Part shown: one piece after another, positions 9,380-19,357 of the stretch
Layout: the number at the start of each line of letters is the position of its first letter
Position numbering within the stretch: the stretch's first letter is position 1
From: Bog-473 sp963838835
Lineage (GTDB): Bacteria; Actinomycetota; Acidimicrobiia; Acidimicrobiales; RAAP-2
Direction of reading: 5' to 3'
NCBI GenBank assembly: GCA_963838835.1
Contig: CAWITA010000028.1
Span: forward strand, 62,001-126,000
DNA length: 64,000 nt
Made by a program: the position numbers and the translations under genes
The notes under the pieces: model-generated
The model's database searches: none
What the model saw: the letters and a program-made list of their open reading frames with translations, nothing else
Told to the model about the DNA's origin: nothing

Positions 9380-9407
9380 AACACCCGCGACCGGTGGTCA
9401 GGGTGTT
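9380..9407. promoter_or_regulatory. Nested inverted repeat between rnhA and aceE
   Basis: Outer arms AACACCC (9380-9386) and GGGTGTT (9401-9407) enclose inner arms GACC (9389-9392) and GGTC (9396-9399) around GGT. The dyad ends 26 bases before the aceE start and sits in the short divergent intergenic region. It could be an operator controlling aceE or rnhA, or an RNA hairpin in the aceE leader. No known regulator motif is recognised. Confidence 0.45.
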
Positions 9408-9433
9408 CCCCTCCCTCCCGGTACCGTGGAGAA

Positions 9434-12139
9434 ATGCTTTTCGACGGCATCAGCCACCAGGTCCCCGACACGGACCCGGGGGAGACCCAGGAGTGGCTCG
9501 ACTCCTTCGACGCCGTCGTCGACGCCCAGGGGCGCGCCCGGGCGCGCTACCTGCTCATGAAGCTCCTCGAGCGGGCGCGCACCAAGCAGGTCGACTTCCC
9601 GGCCACGGTCTCGACCCCCTACGTCAACACGATCCCGGCCGACGACGAGCCCTGGTTCCCCGGCGACGAGTACCAGGAGCGCCGGATCCGCGCCTACATC
9701 CGCTGGAACGCCGCTGCGATGGTCACCCGGGCCAACGCGCGCACCGAGGGCATCGGCGGGCACCTGTCCACCTACGCCAGCTCGGCCGCGCTCTACGAGG
9801 TCGGCTTCAACCACTTCTTCCGCGGCAAGGCCGACGGTGGCTTCGGGGACCAGGTCTTCTTCCAGGGACACGCGTCGCCGGGTATCTACGCCCGCGCCTT
9901 CGTCGAGGGCCGTCTGACCGAGAAGGAGCTCGACAACTACCGGCACGAGGTCGGCGGCGACGGGTTACCCAGCTACCCCCACCCCCGCTTGCTGCCCGAC
10001 TTCTGGGAGTTCCCGACGGTCTCGATGGGCCTGGGTCCGCTGGCCGCCGTCTACCAGGCCCACGTCAACCGCTATCTCGAGCTGCGCCGCCTCGTCGACA
10101 CGAGCGGCAGCAGGGTTTGGTGCTTCGTGGGTGACGGCGAGATGGACGAGCCCGAGTCCATCGGAGGCCTCGGCGTTGCCGGCCGCGAGCACCTCGACAA
10201 CCTCATCTTCGTGGTCAACTGCAACCTGCAGCGTCTCGACGGCCCGGTGCGGGGCAACGGCAAGATCATCCAAGAGCTCGAGGCGGTGTTCCGCGGCGCG
10301 GGGTGGAACGTGATCAAGGTGATCTGGGGCTCGCGCTGGGACGCGCTGCTGGCCAAGGACGTCGACGGCGTCCTGCTCGACCGCATGAACACGACGGTCG
10401 ACGGCGAGTACCAGAAGCTGGCCGTGGAGTCCGGGGCCTACATCCGGGAGCACTTCTTCGGCCCGGACCCCCGCCTGCGCAAAATGGTCGAGGACCTCAG
10501 CGACGACGAGCTGGTCTCGCTCCCCCGCGGTGGACACGACTACCGCAAGCTCTACGCCGCCTACAAGCTCGCCACCGAGCAGCGCGGCGCGCCGACCGCC
10601 ATCCTGGCCAAGACGATCAAGGGGTGGACGCTCGGCCCGGAGATCGAGGCCCGCAACGCCACGCACCAGATCAAGAAGATGACCAAGGCGCAGCTGCGCG
10701 CCCTGCGTGACCGTCTCTACCTGACCGACGACATCCCCGACGCCGCGCTCGAGGGCGACCCGCCCTACATCCGCCCGGCCGAAGGCTCCGACGCCATGGA
10801 GTACCTGCGGGCCCGCGGCCGCGTTCTCGACGGCCCGCTGCCCGTCCGGGTGGTCCGGCCGGCGCCGGCGCTGCGTGCCGACGCCAAGGTGTTCGAGGAG
10901 TTCGCGGCGGGTTCGGGAAAGCAGTCGGTTTCGACCACCATGGCGTTCGCCCGGCTGTTGCGTAACCTCGTGCGCGACCCCGCCGTGGGGTCGCTGGTGG
11001 CGCCGATCGTCTCGGACGAGGCCCGGACCTTCGGTCTCGAGCCGCTCATCGCCGAGGCCAAGATCTACGCGCCCGGCGGTCAGAACTACGTGCCGGTCGA
11101 CGCCGACTTGCCCCTCAACTACGCCGAGAGCTCGTCGGGGCAGGTCCTCCAGGAGGGGATCACCGAGGCGGGGGCACTGGCCACGTTCGTCGCGCTGTCC
11201 ACCGCCTACGCGACGTGGGGGCAGCCGATGCTGCCCGTCTACCTCTTCTATTCCATGTTCGGCTTCCAGCGCGTCGGCGACCTGGCCTGGATGCTCGGCG
11301 ACATGCGCGGACGGGGCGTACTGGCCGGCTGCACGGCCGGCCGGACGACCCTGATGGGCGAGGGGCTGCAGCACGACGACGGGCAGTCGCCGTTGTTGGC
11401 CTCGACCAATCCCGCCGCCGTCGTCTATGACGCCTCGTTCGCCTACGAGGTGGCGGTGATCATGGAGGCGGCCGTGGCCGAGGTGCTGGGTCCCGAACCG
11501 AAGGACCGCTTCTGGTACCTCACGCTCTACAACGAGACCTACCCGATGCCGGCGCTACCCGAGGGCGCGGAGGGCGCCGCCATCCGCCGGGGCATCATCG
11601 AGGGCGCCTACCGCTTCGCGCCGGCACCCCAGACGGCGGGCGACCTGCGGGCGTCGCTGTGCTTCTCCGGACCGATGTGGAGCGTCGCGCTCGAGGCGCA
11701 GCGCCTGCTGGCGGAGCGCTACGGCGTCGGCGCCGACGCCTGGGCCGTGACGTCGTGGACCAACCTGCGTACCGAGGCGCTCGAGGTCGAGCGCTGGAAC
11801 CGGCTCCATCCCGAGGCCGAGCCGCGCCTGCCCTTCATCACGGCCGCGCTGGGATCGGGGCGCGATCCCGTCGTCGCCATCACCGACTACATGCGGAGCG
11901 TGCCCGACCAGGTGGCGCGCTTCGTGCCGCGTCCCTACGCCTCGCTCGGGACCGACGGATTCGGCCGGTCCGACGCGCGCGACGCCCTGCGCTCGTACTT
12001 CGAGGTGGACGCGGCCCATCTGGTCGTTGCCGTCCTGCAGCAGCTGGCCCTGGACGGGCGCATCGACCCCTCGACCGTGTCCGGGGCGATCGCCGAGCTC
12101 GGCATCGACCCCGGCCGCGCCGCCCCGTTCACGATCTGA
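9434..12139 (+). CDS. aceE: Pyruvate dehydrogenase E1, homodimeric type
   Basis: A 901-residue thiamine-diphosphate enzyme of the single-chain AceE type found in actinobacteria and gammaproteobacteria. The ThDP-binding motif begins at GDGEMDEPES and ends at the NCNLQRLDGPVRGNGK segment about residues 235-280; the transketolase-type pyrimidine domain (YAESSSGQVLQEGITEAGA) and the C-terminal domain follow. Length is close to the usual 890-930. It decarboxylates pyruvate and acetylates the lipoyl group of E2. The ATG is preceded by GGAG at 9427-9430. It is divergent from the E2/E3/lipoate genes, which would supply the other subunits and the cofactor. Confidence 0.97.
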   Translation: MLFDGISHQVPDTDPGETQEWLDSFDAVVDAQGRARARYLLMKLLERARTKQVDFPATVSTPYVNTIPADDEPWFPGDEYQERRIRAYIRWNAAAMVTRANARTEGIGGHLSTYASSAALYEVGFNHFFRGKADGGFGDQVFFQGHASPGIYARAFVEGRLTEKELDNYRHEVGGDGLPSYPHPRLLPDFWEFPTVSMGLGPLAAVYQAHVNRYLELRRLVDTSGSRVWCFVGDGEMDEPESIGGLGVAGREHLDNLIFVVNCNLQRLDGPVRGNGKIIQELEAVFRGAGWNVIKVIWGSRWDALLAKDVDGVLLDRMNTTVDGEYQKLAVESGAYIREHFFGPDPRLRKMVEDLSDDELVSLPRGGHDYRKLYAAYKLATEQRGAPTAILAKTIKGWTLGPEIEARNATHQIKKMTKAQLRALRDRLYLTDDIPDAALEGDPPYIRPAEGSDAMEYLRARGRVLDGPLPVRVVRPAPALRADAKVFEEFAAGSGKQSVSTTMAFARLLRNLVRDPAVGSLVAPIVSDEARTFGLEPLIAEAKIYAPGGQNYVPVDADLPLNYAESSSGQVLQEGITEAGALATFVALSTAYATWGQPMLPVYLFYSMFGFQRVGDLAWMLGDMRGRGVLAGCTAGRTTLMGEGLQHDDGQSPLLASTNPAAVVYDASFAYEVAVIMEAAVAEVLGPEPKDRFWYLTLYNETYPMPALPEGAEGAAIRRGIIEGAYRFAPAPQTAGDLRASLCFSGPMWSVALEAQRLLAERYGVGADAWAVTSWTNLRTEALEVERWNRLHPEAEPRLPFITAALGSGRDPVVAITDYMRSVPDQVARFVPRPYASLGTDGFGRSDARDALRSYFEVDAAHLVVAVLQQLALDGRIDPSTVSGAIAELGIDPGRAAPFTI

Positions 12140-12184
12140 GCACGGCCCCGGGCGACGCCAGCGTTTCCGCCGCCCCGTCGGACA

Positions 12185-12694
12185 TCACCGCCGCTGGTTC
12201 GCCACCAGCGCGTCGCGGGTGATCTCCATCTGCCCCAGATGTTGGAACAGCTCCTCGAGAATGTGCAGCAGCACGGCGCCCTTGGTCTCGGCGTAGGGCA
12301 CCGGGCGGTCGGGATCGCGCCGCACTCCCGTTGGTCCGGCCGAGGCGTCGAGCCCGGCAATGTCTTCGCGCAGGCGCCGACGGGCCACCTCGGTTCGCCA
12401 GAGCAGCCCGGCCACCTCCCCCGTCGCGGTGAACTCGGCCGCCCGGTCGCGCTGGACCGGGCGCTCGGCCACAGTGGCGCCGCCCCAGTACTCCATCACG
12501 CCCAGGCAGTGGGTCAGGATGGCGAAGGGCGAGTTGGCGTCGCGGAACGGGGGACGCCGGTTCGCCAGCTCGTCGCCCAGGCCCTCGACGATGCCCGCCA
12601 TCTCGTGGAGCGCGTGGTCGGCGAACCACAGGTAGTCGGCGGCCACGACGGCGACCGGCCCCGCTCCCCCGGCGCTAGTGCGCGACCCAGGCAT
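12185..12694 (-). CDS. DinB superfamily (DUF664-like) protein
   Basis: The 169-residue product looks like a four-helix DinB/mycothiol-transferase-like protein. Candidate metal-binding histidines lie in FADHALHEMAG, LTHCLGVMEYW and ELFQHLGQMEITRD, spaced as in the family. Such proteins use a metal-thiol chemistry (for example mycothiol-dependent transfer), but the substrate is unknown here. The gene overlaps the end of the Rrf2 regulator by 20 bases and is transcribed with it; it converges on aceE, whose stop is 45 bases away. Confidence 0.75.
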   Translation of the reverse strand: MPGSRTSAGGAGPVAVVAADYLWFADHALHEMAGIVEGLGDELANRRPPFRDANSPFAILTHCLGVMEYWGGATVAERPVQRDRAAEFTATGEVAGLLWRTEVARRRLREDIAGLDASAGPTGVRRDPDRPVPYAETKGAVLLHILEELFQHLGQMEITRDALVANQRR

Positions 12695-13127
12695 CGGGGT
12701 CGGTCAGCAACTTCTGGACGTGCGGGGGGAGCTGGCCCGAGATGACGTCGGTCAGGGTGATCTTCTCGAGCACCGAGCGCAGGCTGGCCCGCACCGCGAC
12801 CCAGACCTGTTGGAGGTTCTCCGCCGCCCCGTCGTAGCTGGTGGCTTCGGGACGGAACCCCCGCACCTCGGCCAGCGGTCCATCGAGGGCGCGGATCACC
12901 TCCGCGATCGTGATGGCGTCGGGATCGCGGGCGAGCCGGTACCCACCCTCGGCGCCGCGCTGGCTGGCCACCACCCCGGCCCGCCGCAGGTCGGCCAGGA
13001 TGGCGCCCAAGAAGCGCGGCGGCAGACCCTGCTGGTCGGCCAGGGACTCGGCGGTCTGCGGCGTCCCGGCGGCGGCGAGCGCGAGCAGGGCACGGATCCC
13101 GTAGTCCACCTTGGCCGGAATGTGCAT
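12675..13127 (-). CDS. Rrf2 family transcriptional regulator without cluster cysteines
   Basis: The 150-residue protein begins MHIPAKVDYGIRALLALAA, a typical Rrf2 winged helix-turn-helix start, followed by the recognition region (LPPRFLGAILADLRRAGVV) and the wing (RGAEGGYRLARD). The three cysteines that hold the Fe-S cluster in IscR, NsrR and RirA are absent; there is no cysteine in the protein, so it would sense something else, as CymR-type members do. The ATG at 13127 is chosen because the family N-terminus starts there. Targets may include its own operon and the divergent HhH-GPD gene. Confidence 0.85.
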   Translation of the reverse strand: MHIPAKVDYGIRALLALAAAGTPQTAESLADQQGLPPRFLGAILADLRRAGVVASQRGAEGGYRLARDPDAITIAEVIRALDGPLAEVRGFRPEATSYDGAAENLQQVWVAVRASLRSVLEKITLTDVISGQLPPHVQKLLTDPDAWVAH

Positions 13128-13191
13128 GGCGAGAGTCTGCCCGCGCTGCGCCCCCGGGGCACGTCTTCGGCCGCCGTGCAAAGATCTCACC

Positions 13192-13780
13192 GTGGCTCCG
13201 ACCGCGCTGCACCTCTCCGGCGACGCCGAGGCGGACGCGGTCGTCAGCCGCGATCCACTGGCCCTTCTCATCGGCATGGTGCTCGACCAGCAGATACCGA
13301 TCGAAAAGGCCTTCTCCTCCCCCGCCGTGCTGGCGCGCCGCCTCGGCGGCGACGGCCCGTTGGACGCCGCGTCCATCGCCGCCATGGAGCCCGACGCGCT
13401 GGCCGCGGTCTTCAAGGAGCGGCCCGCGTTGCACCGCTTCCCCGGGTCCATGGCGCGACGGGTCCAAGACGTCTGCCGGGCCGTGGCCGAGGAGTACGGG
13501 AACAGGGCCGACGCCATTTGGGCGGGAGTGCAGCAGCGGGGAGGAGCTGGTGGGCCGCCTGCGGGCGCTGCCCGGCTTTGGCGAGCAGAAGGCCAAGATC
13601 TTCGCCGCGCTCTTGGGCAAGCAGCTCGGCGTCCGCCCCGAGAGTTGGCGCGCCGCGACCGCACCCTACGGCGACCCCGGGACCCACCTCTCGGTGGCCG
13701 ACATCGACGGTCCCGAGAGCCTGGCGACGGTCCGGGCGACCAAGAAGGCGGCGAAGGCTCGGGCGCGCGCCGAGGCGTGA
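13192..13780 (+). CDS. HhH-GPD base-excision-like protein, frameshifted
   Basis: The first part (GTG at 13192) reads LHLSGDAEADAVVSRDPLAL and DQQIPIEKAF, characteristic of the actinobacterial HhH-GPD family (TIGR03252 as I recall it). The helix-hairpin-helix (LVGRLRALPGFGEQKAKIFA) and the Lys/Ala-rich C-terminus are in another frame. The shift lies around 13525-13550. The family is related to DNA glycosylases, but its substrate is not established. Its stop overlaps the GTG of thiE (GTGA). Probably a functional gene with an assembly indel. Confidence 0.75.
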
Positions 13781-14429
13781 CCGACGGCTTCGACCTCTCG
13801 GTTCGCCGCCTCTACCTCTGCACGCCGGACCGGCCCGATCTCGCAGCCTTCCTCACGTCGTGCCTCGCGGGTGGGGTGGACCTCGTGCAGCTGCGCGACA
13901 AGGACCTCGCGGCAAGACCGCTGCTGGCCCGGGCCCGCGTGGCGGCGAAGGTGTGCCACGAGTACGGCGTGCCCTTCGTGCTCAACGACCGTCCCGATCT
14001 CGCGCTCGAGGCAGGCGCCGACGGTGTCCACGTGGGCCAGGACGACGCGCCGGTCTCGCTGGCCCGGCACATCCTCGGCCTGGCGGCGATCGTCGGCCTC
14101 TCCACCCACGGGCCGGCCGACCTGGCCGGCGCGGCGAGCGAGGACCTGAGCTACATCTCGGCCGGGCCCGTCGAGGCGACACCCACCAAGCCGGGCCGTG
14201 CCGGGGACCGGGATCGGCTACGTCACTCAGGCCAGTGCACGGTCCACCGTTCCCGTGTTCGTGACCGGTGGCGTGACGCCGGAACGTATTCCTGCTCTGG
14301 CGGCTGCCGGTGTCGCGCCATTTCGTGGTGGTGCGCCATTTGACGCAAGCCCCGGACGCCCGGCGCGCGGCGCGGAACCTGCGCGCCGCGATCGATCGAG
14401 CGTTGAGTAGCGCGCCACCGGCGGCGTGA
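13777..14429 (+). CDS. thiE: Thiamine-phosphate synthase, frameshifted twice
   Basis: ThiE joins the thiazole and pyrimidine halves of thiamine. Motifs appear in order: VQLRDKDL, LNDRPDLALEAGADGVHVGQDD, GLSTH and SAGPVEATPTKPGR. The frame is lost near 14198-14208, resumes as GTGIGYV and VFVTGGVTPERIPALAAAG, and is lost again near 14309-14320. In a third frame it continues FVVVRHLTQAPDARRAARNL to a TGA at 14427-14429. All three pieces together match a complete enzyme of about 215 residues, so two assembly indels are more likely than decay. Thiamine diphosphate is the cofactor of the nearby AceE. Confidence 0.78.
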
Positions 14430-14665
14430 CCTCGTCGCGGTCCGCGTCGGTCTCGGCCGCGCCAGGCCCGGGGAGGCCCGCCCCGCTTCCTCTTCCTCCC
14501 GGACCGTCGGCGCGACGGACGTGTCGCCCTCCGGACCCGGCGCGGTGGCCGCCCCGTCGGACACGACGAGCACCACGCTGAAGGGTGGTGCCCCCTGATC
14601 GCTCATCCCTCTCGTTGTCGGAACGAACGGGGCCTGCATTGAGCGCCGTTGTGACGCGCCGTGCG
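14430..14665. other. Region with no confident gene
   Basis: Between the reconstructed end of thiE and the alpha/beta hydrolase. A minus-strand frame from about 14607 reads FSVVLVVSDGAATAPGPEGD, faintly like the N-terminus of MogA/MoaB proteins, but it loses any resemblance within 40 residues. Nothing else is recognised. The surrounding indel density means a small damaged gene could be hidden here. Confidence 0.3.
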
Positions 14666-15418
14666 TCAGTGGCGCCGCTCCAGCCAGCCCACCAGGATGG
14701 CGATCACCCGGGGGTCGGCCCGGAGCCAGTGGCCCGCCCCGAAGACGACGTGCAGCTCGGAGGGACCGGTGGCGGCATCGGCGAGGGAGCGGGCGTCGCC
14801 GACGGGGACGTCGGGGTCGTCGGAGCCGTGGACCATCAGCAGCGGCCGGCCCTTGAGGAGGGCGGCGTCCTCGGCCGGGTGGAGGACGGAGAACTCCTTG
14901 GCCCAGGCGTCGAGCGAGGCGGGGAACCCGGGGGTGGTGATCACGCCGGTGCTGCCGGCAGCGGGCCAGGAGGTCCTCGGGGTCACGGGCCAGCGACCCG
15001 AGGTCGGACGGCGTGCCCAGGCAGGCCACGCCCGCCACCCGCTCGTCGCGGGCGGCCAGATGCAGCGCCAGCACGCCGCCGAAACCGAAGCCGACGACGA
15101 AGCGGGGCGCCGTCGCGGGAATCTCGGTCTCGGCCAGGAAGGTCAGGTCGTCCAACCAGCCCAGGGCCGAGAAGTCGCCCGCCGACTCGCCGGCCCCGCG
15201 CAGCGCGGCGGTGACGACGCGGCAGCCCGACTGCGCGGGCCAGCCGGTCGGCCAGGGCGGGGTAGGTGAGGGCGACGTCGACGGCCGAGCCCTTGGGCCG
15301 CGGCAGGTCGTGACAGAGCAGCGACGTGACCGCGGACCGGCGCGCCCGGGGTGGGTGGAGCTGGCGTAGGACGTGAGGTCGCCCGCCGGCCCGGGAGGAG
15401 CCTGAATGGCCCCGTCAT
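14666..15418 (-). CDS. Alpha/beta hydrolase, frameshifted several times
   Basis: Pieces in three frames line up as one hydrolase of about 250 residues: LTSYASSTHPG, then CHDLPRPKG, then ALRGAGESAGDFSALGW with the nucleophile-elbow region VVGFGFGGVLALHLAAR, then GVITTPGFPASLDAWAKEF, the acid strand LLMVHGSDDPDVP, and the histidine in GAGHWLRADP. Shifts lie near 15380, 15240 and 14955. The position normally held by the Ser/Asp/Cys nucleophile is Gly (G-F-G-F-G), so either catalysis is lost or the codon is affected by an error. The ATG begins one base after the stop of the acyl-CoA dehydrogenase, suggesting an operon. Confidence 0.6.
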
Positions 15419-15419
15419 C

Positions 15420-16539
15420 TCAGATCCCGATGCGCTGTGCCAGCAGCTCGCGGTGGTAGGAGGGGTCGCCCAGCAGCAGCTCGGACGACTTGGCCCGCTT
15501 GAAGTAGAGGTGCGCCGGGTGCTCCCAGGTGAAGCCGATGCCACCGTGGATCTGGATGTTCTCCGCCGCGGCGTGGAAGTAGGCCTCCGAGCAGTACGAC
15601 TTGGCCAGGCTGGCCACGACGGGCAGCTCGTCGGAGTCCTCGGCCGCCGCCCAGGCGGCGTAGTAGGCGGCCGACTTGGCCGACTCCACCTCGAGCAGCA
15701 TGTCGGCGCACTTGTGCTTGATGGCCTGGAAGCTGCCGATGGGCCGCCCGAACTGGATGCGGGTCTTGGCGTACTCGACCGACGCGTCGAGCACGTGCTG
15801 GGCACCGCCCACCTGCTCGGCGGCCAGCGCCACGGCGGCGAGGTCGAGCGTCTTGGACAGGCCGGGCTCGGCGCCGCCGTCCACGCCGATCAGCGTCGCC
15901 GGGGTCGCCGGAGAACTCGAGCCGGGCCTGCTTGCGCGTCTGGTCCATCGTCGGCAGCGGCGTGCGGGTCAGCCCCGGCGCGTCACCCTGGACGGCGAAG
16001 AGCGAGACGCCCGGCGGCGGTGCGCGCCGCCACGATGATCAGGTTGGCCACGTGCCCGTCGATCACGAACATCTTGTGGCCGTTGAGCTGCCAGCCGTCG
16101 CCCTTCTGCTCGGCCGTGCAACTCGATGCCGCTGAAGTCCCACTTCCCGTTGTCCTCGGTGATGGCGAGGGTGGCGATCGTCTCCCCCGACGCGATGCCG
16201 GGCAGGTAGCTCTTCTTGGCCTCGTCGTCGCCCGAGGTGAGCAGTGCGTTGGCCGCCAGGGCCACGGAGGAGAAGAACGGCGCGCACAGCAGGGCGGCGC
16301 CCATCTCCTCGAGCACGACGAGCAGCTCCACGTAGGTGAAGCCCGAGCCGCCGAACTCCTCGGGGATGGTGAGCGACTGCAGGCCCAGCTGGTCGGCCAT
16401 CTGGCTCCACACCGCCGGGTCGTAGCCCTCGGTCGTGTCCATCAGGCGGCGCACCTCGGTCTCGGGCGACTTCTCCGCCAGGAACCGGCGCACCGACGGT
16501 GCGCAGCTCTTCCTGCTCGTCACTGAAGGCGAAATTCAT
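15420..16539 (-). CDS. Acyl-CoA dehydrogenase, frameshifted several times
   Basis: An acyl-CoA dehydrogenase of about 370 residues is distributed over three frames. It starts MNFAFSDEQEELR (ATG at 16539), continues VRRFLAEKSPETEVRRLMDT and SLTIPEEFGGSGFTYVELLV, then ATLAITEDNGKWDFSG. It ends with the C-terminal helical domain: VGGAQHVLDASVEYAKTRIQ, FGRPIGSFQAIKHKCADML and ENIQIHGGIGFTWEHPAHLY. Shifts fall near 16500, 16120, 16020 and 15900. The IHGGIGFTWEHP segment lacks the usual C-terminal YEG glutamate, as in FadE-type subunits of heteromeric acyl-CoA dehydrogenases. Conserved blocks are intact, so assembly error is the favoured explanation. Confidence 0.72.
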
Positions 16540-16664
16540 GCCTGGGCTCCTCTGCCTCTCCCCCCGGCAGCCCCGCCGGCGGTGGATCGCTTCGTTCACA
16601 AGGGTGTCTACCAGACGAGGCGGCGCTGCGACCAGACGTCTCGTGGCTGTGCCACGCTGGGGCC

Positions 16665-17285
16665 ATGGGACAGCTGGAGCAAATCTGGAGCGATGCGGCG
16701 GCCGAGGTCCATCAGATCGTGGTGGGCCCGATGGACAACAACGTCTACATCCTCCGTTGCCGCCGGACGGGCGACGCCATGCTCATCGACGCCGCCAACG
16801 AGCACGAGGCCCTGCTCGAGATCTGCCGGCGCCTCGGCGTGCGCCAGGTCGTCGAGACCCACGGCCACTGGGACCACATCCAGGCCGTGCCCGCGGTGCG
16901 CGACGCCGGCATCTCGGTGGCCGTGACCAGCGCCGACGCGGGCATGCTGCCGAGCTACGACCTCATCTTGGACGACGACGAGACGCTCGAGGTGGGCGAC
17001 CTGCGCATCAAGACCCTGGCCACCCCCGGGCACACCCCAGGCTCCATCTGCTTCGCCGTCGAGGGCACGAACCTGCTGTTCACCGGCGACACTCTCTTCC
17101 CCGGCGGCCCCGGCAACACCTCGTTCGAGGGCGGCAGACTTCGCCGACCATCATCGAGTCCATCGACCGGCGCATCTTCGCTCGCTTCGACCCGGACACC
17201 CTGGTCCTGCCCGGCCACGGCGACGTCCACCACGGTCGGCAACGAGGCCCCGCACCTGCAGGAATGGGTCGACCGGGGCTGGTGA
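16665..17285 (+). CDS. Metallo-beta-lactamase fold hydrolase with two compensating frameshifts
   Basis: The frame opens and closes correctly (about 206 residues) and holds the metal motif THGHWDH, the PGHTPGS histidine and FTGDTLFPGG aspartate. Between about 17142 and 17222 the frame is wrong: the true sequence there, in another frame, reads TIIESIDRRIFARFDPDTLV and LPGHGD, and the original frame returns at TTVGNEAPHLQEW. Two opposite single-base errors explain this. The family (glyoxalase II-like) hydrolyses thioesters or phosphoesters with two metal ions. It is divergent from the acyl-CoA dehydrogenase, with about 125 bases between. Confidence 0.8.
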   Translation: MGQLEQIWSDAAAEVHQIVVGPMDNNVYILRCRRTGDAMLIDAANEHEALLEICRRLGVRQVVETHGHWDHIQAVPAVRDAGISVAVTSADAGMLPSYDLILDDDETLEVGDLRIKTLATPGHTPGSICFAVEGTNLLFTGDTLFPGGPGNTSFEGGRLRRPSSSPSTGASSLASTRTPWSCPATATSTTVGNEAPHLQEWVDRGW

Positions 17286-17343
17286 GGCCGCCGCGATCGC
17301 CGGCGGCGGCAAATACCCGACCAAAAAGGTAAGCTTTTAGGCG

Positions 17344-18091
<748 letters not shown>

Positions 18092-18095
<4 letters not shown>

Positions 18096-19357
18096 CACCC
18101 GCGCCCGCCCCGACCGCTGCGGCGCCCCTCAACGTGGAGGCGTTGCGCAAGGACTTCCCCCTCCTCATGCGCACGGTCAACCGACGGCCGATCGTCTACC
18201 TCGACTCCGCCTCCTCCGCGCTGCAACCCCAGGCCGTCATCGCCGCCATGACGCACTACTACGAGACGACGCACGCCAACGTCCATCGCGGCGTGTACGC
18301 CACCGCCGAGGAGGCCACTGCCCTCTACGAACGGGCCCGGGTGGCGGCGGGACGCTTCATCGGCGCCCCTGACCCGGCGCGCGAGATCGTCTTCACCAAG
18401 AACACGACCGAGTCGCTCAACCTGGTGGCGCACACGTGGGGCCGGGCCAACCTGCGCGCCGGCGACGCCGTGCTGCTCACCGAGATGGAGCACCACGCCA
18501 ACATCGTCCCCTGGATGATCCTCTCCGAGGAGATTGGTGGGCTCGACCTGCGTTACCTCCCGATCGACGACCACGGGCGCCTCGTGCTCGACGACCTCGA
18601 CCGGCTCGTGGACGGCGTCAAGCTCGTCGGGATCTCGACCATGTCCAACGTGCTCGGCACAATCAACCCGGTGTCGCACATCGCGGCCGTGGCGCACGGC
18701 GCCGGTGCGGTCGTGGTCGCCGACGGCGCGCAGCTCGTCCCGCACGCACCGGTCGACGTGCGCAACCTGGGCGTCGATTTCATCGCCTTCTCCGCCCACA
18801 AGATGATGGGCCCCACGGGCCTCGGCGTCCTGTGGGGTCGCGCCGAGCTGCTCGATGCCATGGACCCTTTCCTCGGCGGGGGCGGCATGATCCTCGACGT
18901 GAAGCTCGACTCTTTCCGCCCAGCGCCCCCGCCGGCCCGTTTCGAGGCGGGCACCCCGCCCATCGCCGAGGCGGTCGGCCTCACCGCGGCCATCAAGTAC
19001 CTGGGCGACATCGGGATGGACCGCATCCGCGCCCACGAGCTGGAGCTGACGAACCACGCGCTGGCCCGCCTCGACGAGAAACTGGGTTCCGACGTGCGGG
19101 TGTTCGGACCGCCCGCCGGCCCCGACCGCGGCGGCGTCCTCTCCCTCGCCTACCGCGACGTCCACGCGCACGACCTGGCCCAGGTCCTCGACCAGTTCGG
19201 CGTGTGCGTGCGGCCGGGTCACCACTGCGCCAAGCCGCTCATGCGCCGCCTCGGCGTGCAGGCCACGGCGCGAGCGTCGTTGTCCCTGTTCAGCGACGAG
19301 CGCGACATCGAGGTGCTGATCGAAGGATTGCTGGAAGCCGGTAGATTGTTCGGCTGA
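18092..19357 (+). CDS. sufS: SufS cysteine desulfurase
   Basis: A 421-residue group II cysteine desulfurase. The PLP lysine is K237 in FSAHKMMGPTG, and the persulfide-carrying cysteine is C379 in VRPGHHCAKPLMRR; the EMEHHANIVPW segment is also typical. It removes sulfur from cysteine as a persulfide and passes it to SufU or the SufBCD scaffold. It overlaps sufC upstream (ATGA) and sufU downstream (TGATG), so the three are one translational unit. Confidence 0.96.

Noticed and set aside
14430..14616. MogA/MoaB-like fragment on the minus strand
   Set aside because: Only about 15 residues look similar; the rest of the frame is unlike the family, and the region is error-prone.
13192..17285. A block of pseudogenes (genome decay)
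   Set aside because: Frames break but conserved motifs continue intact in the next frame, including compensating pairs; there are no in-frame stops or deletions of domains. Assembly indels are simpler.
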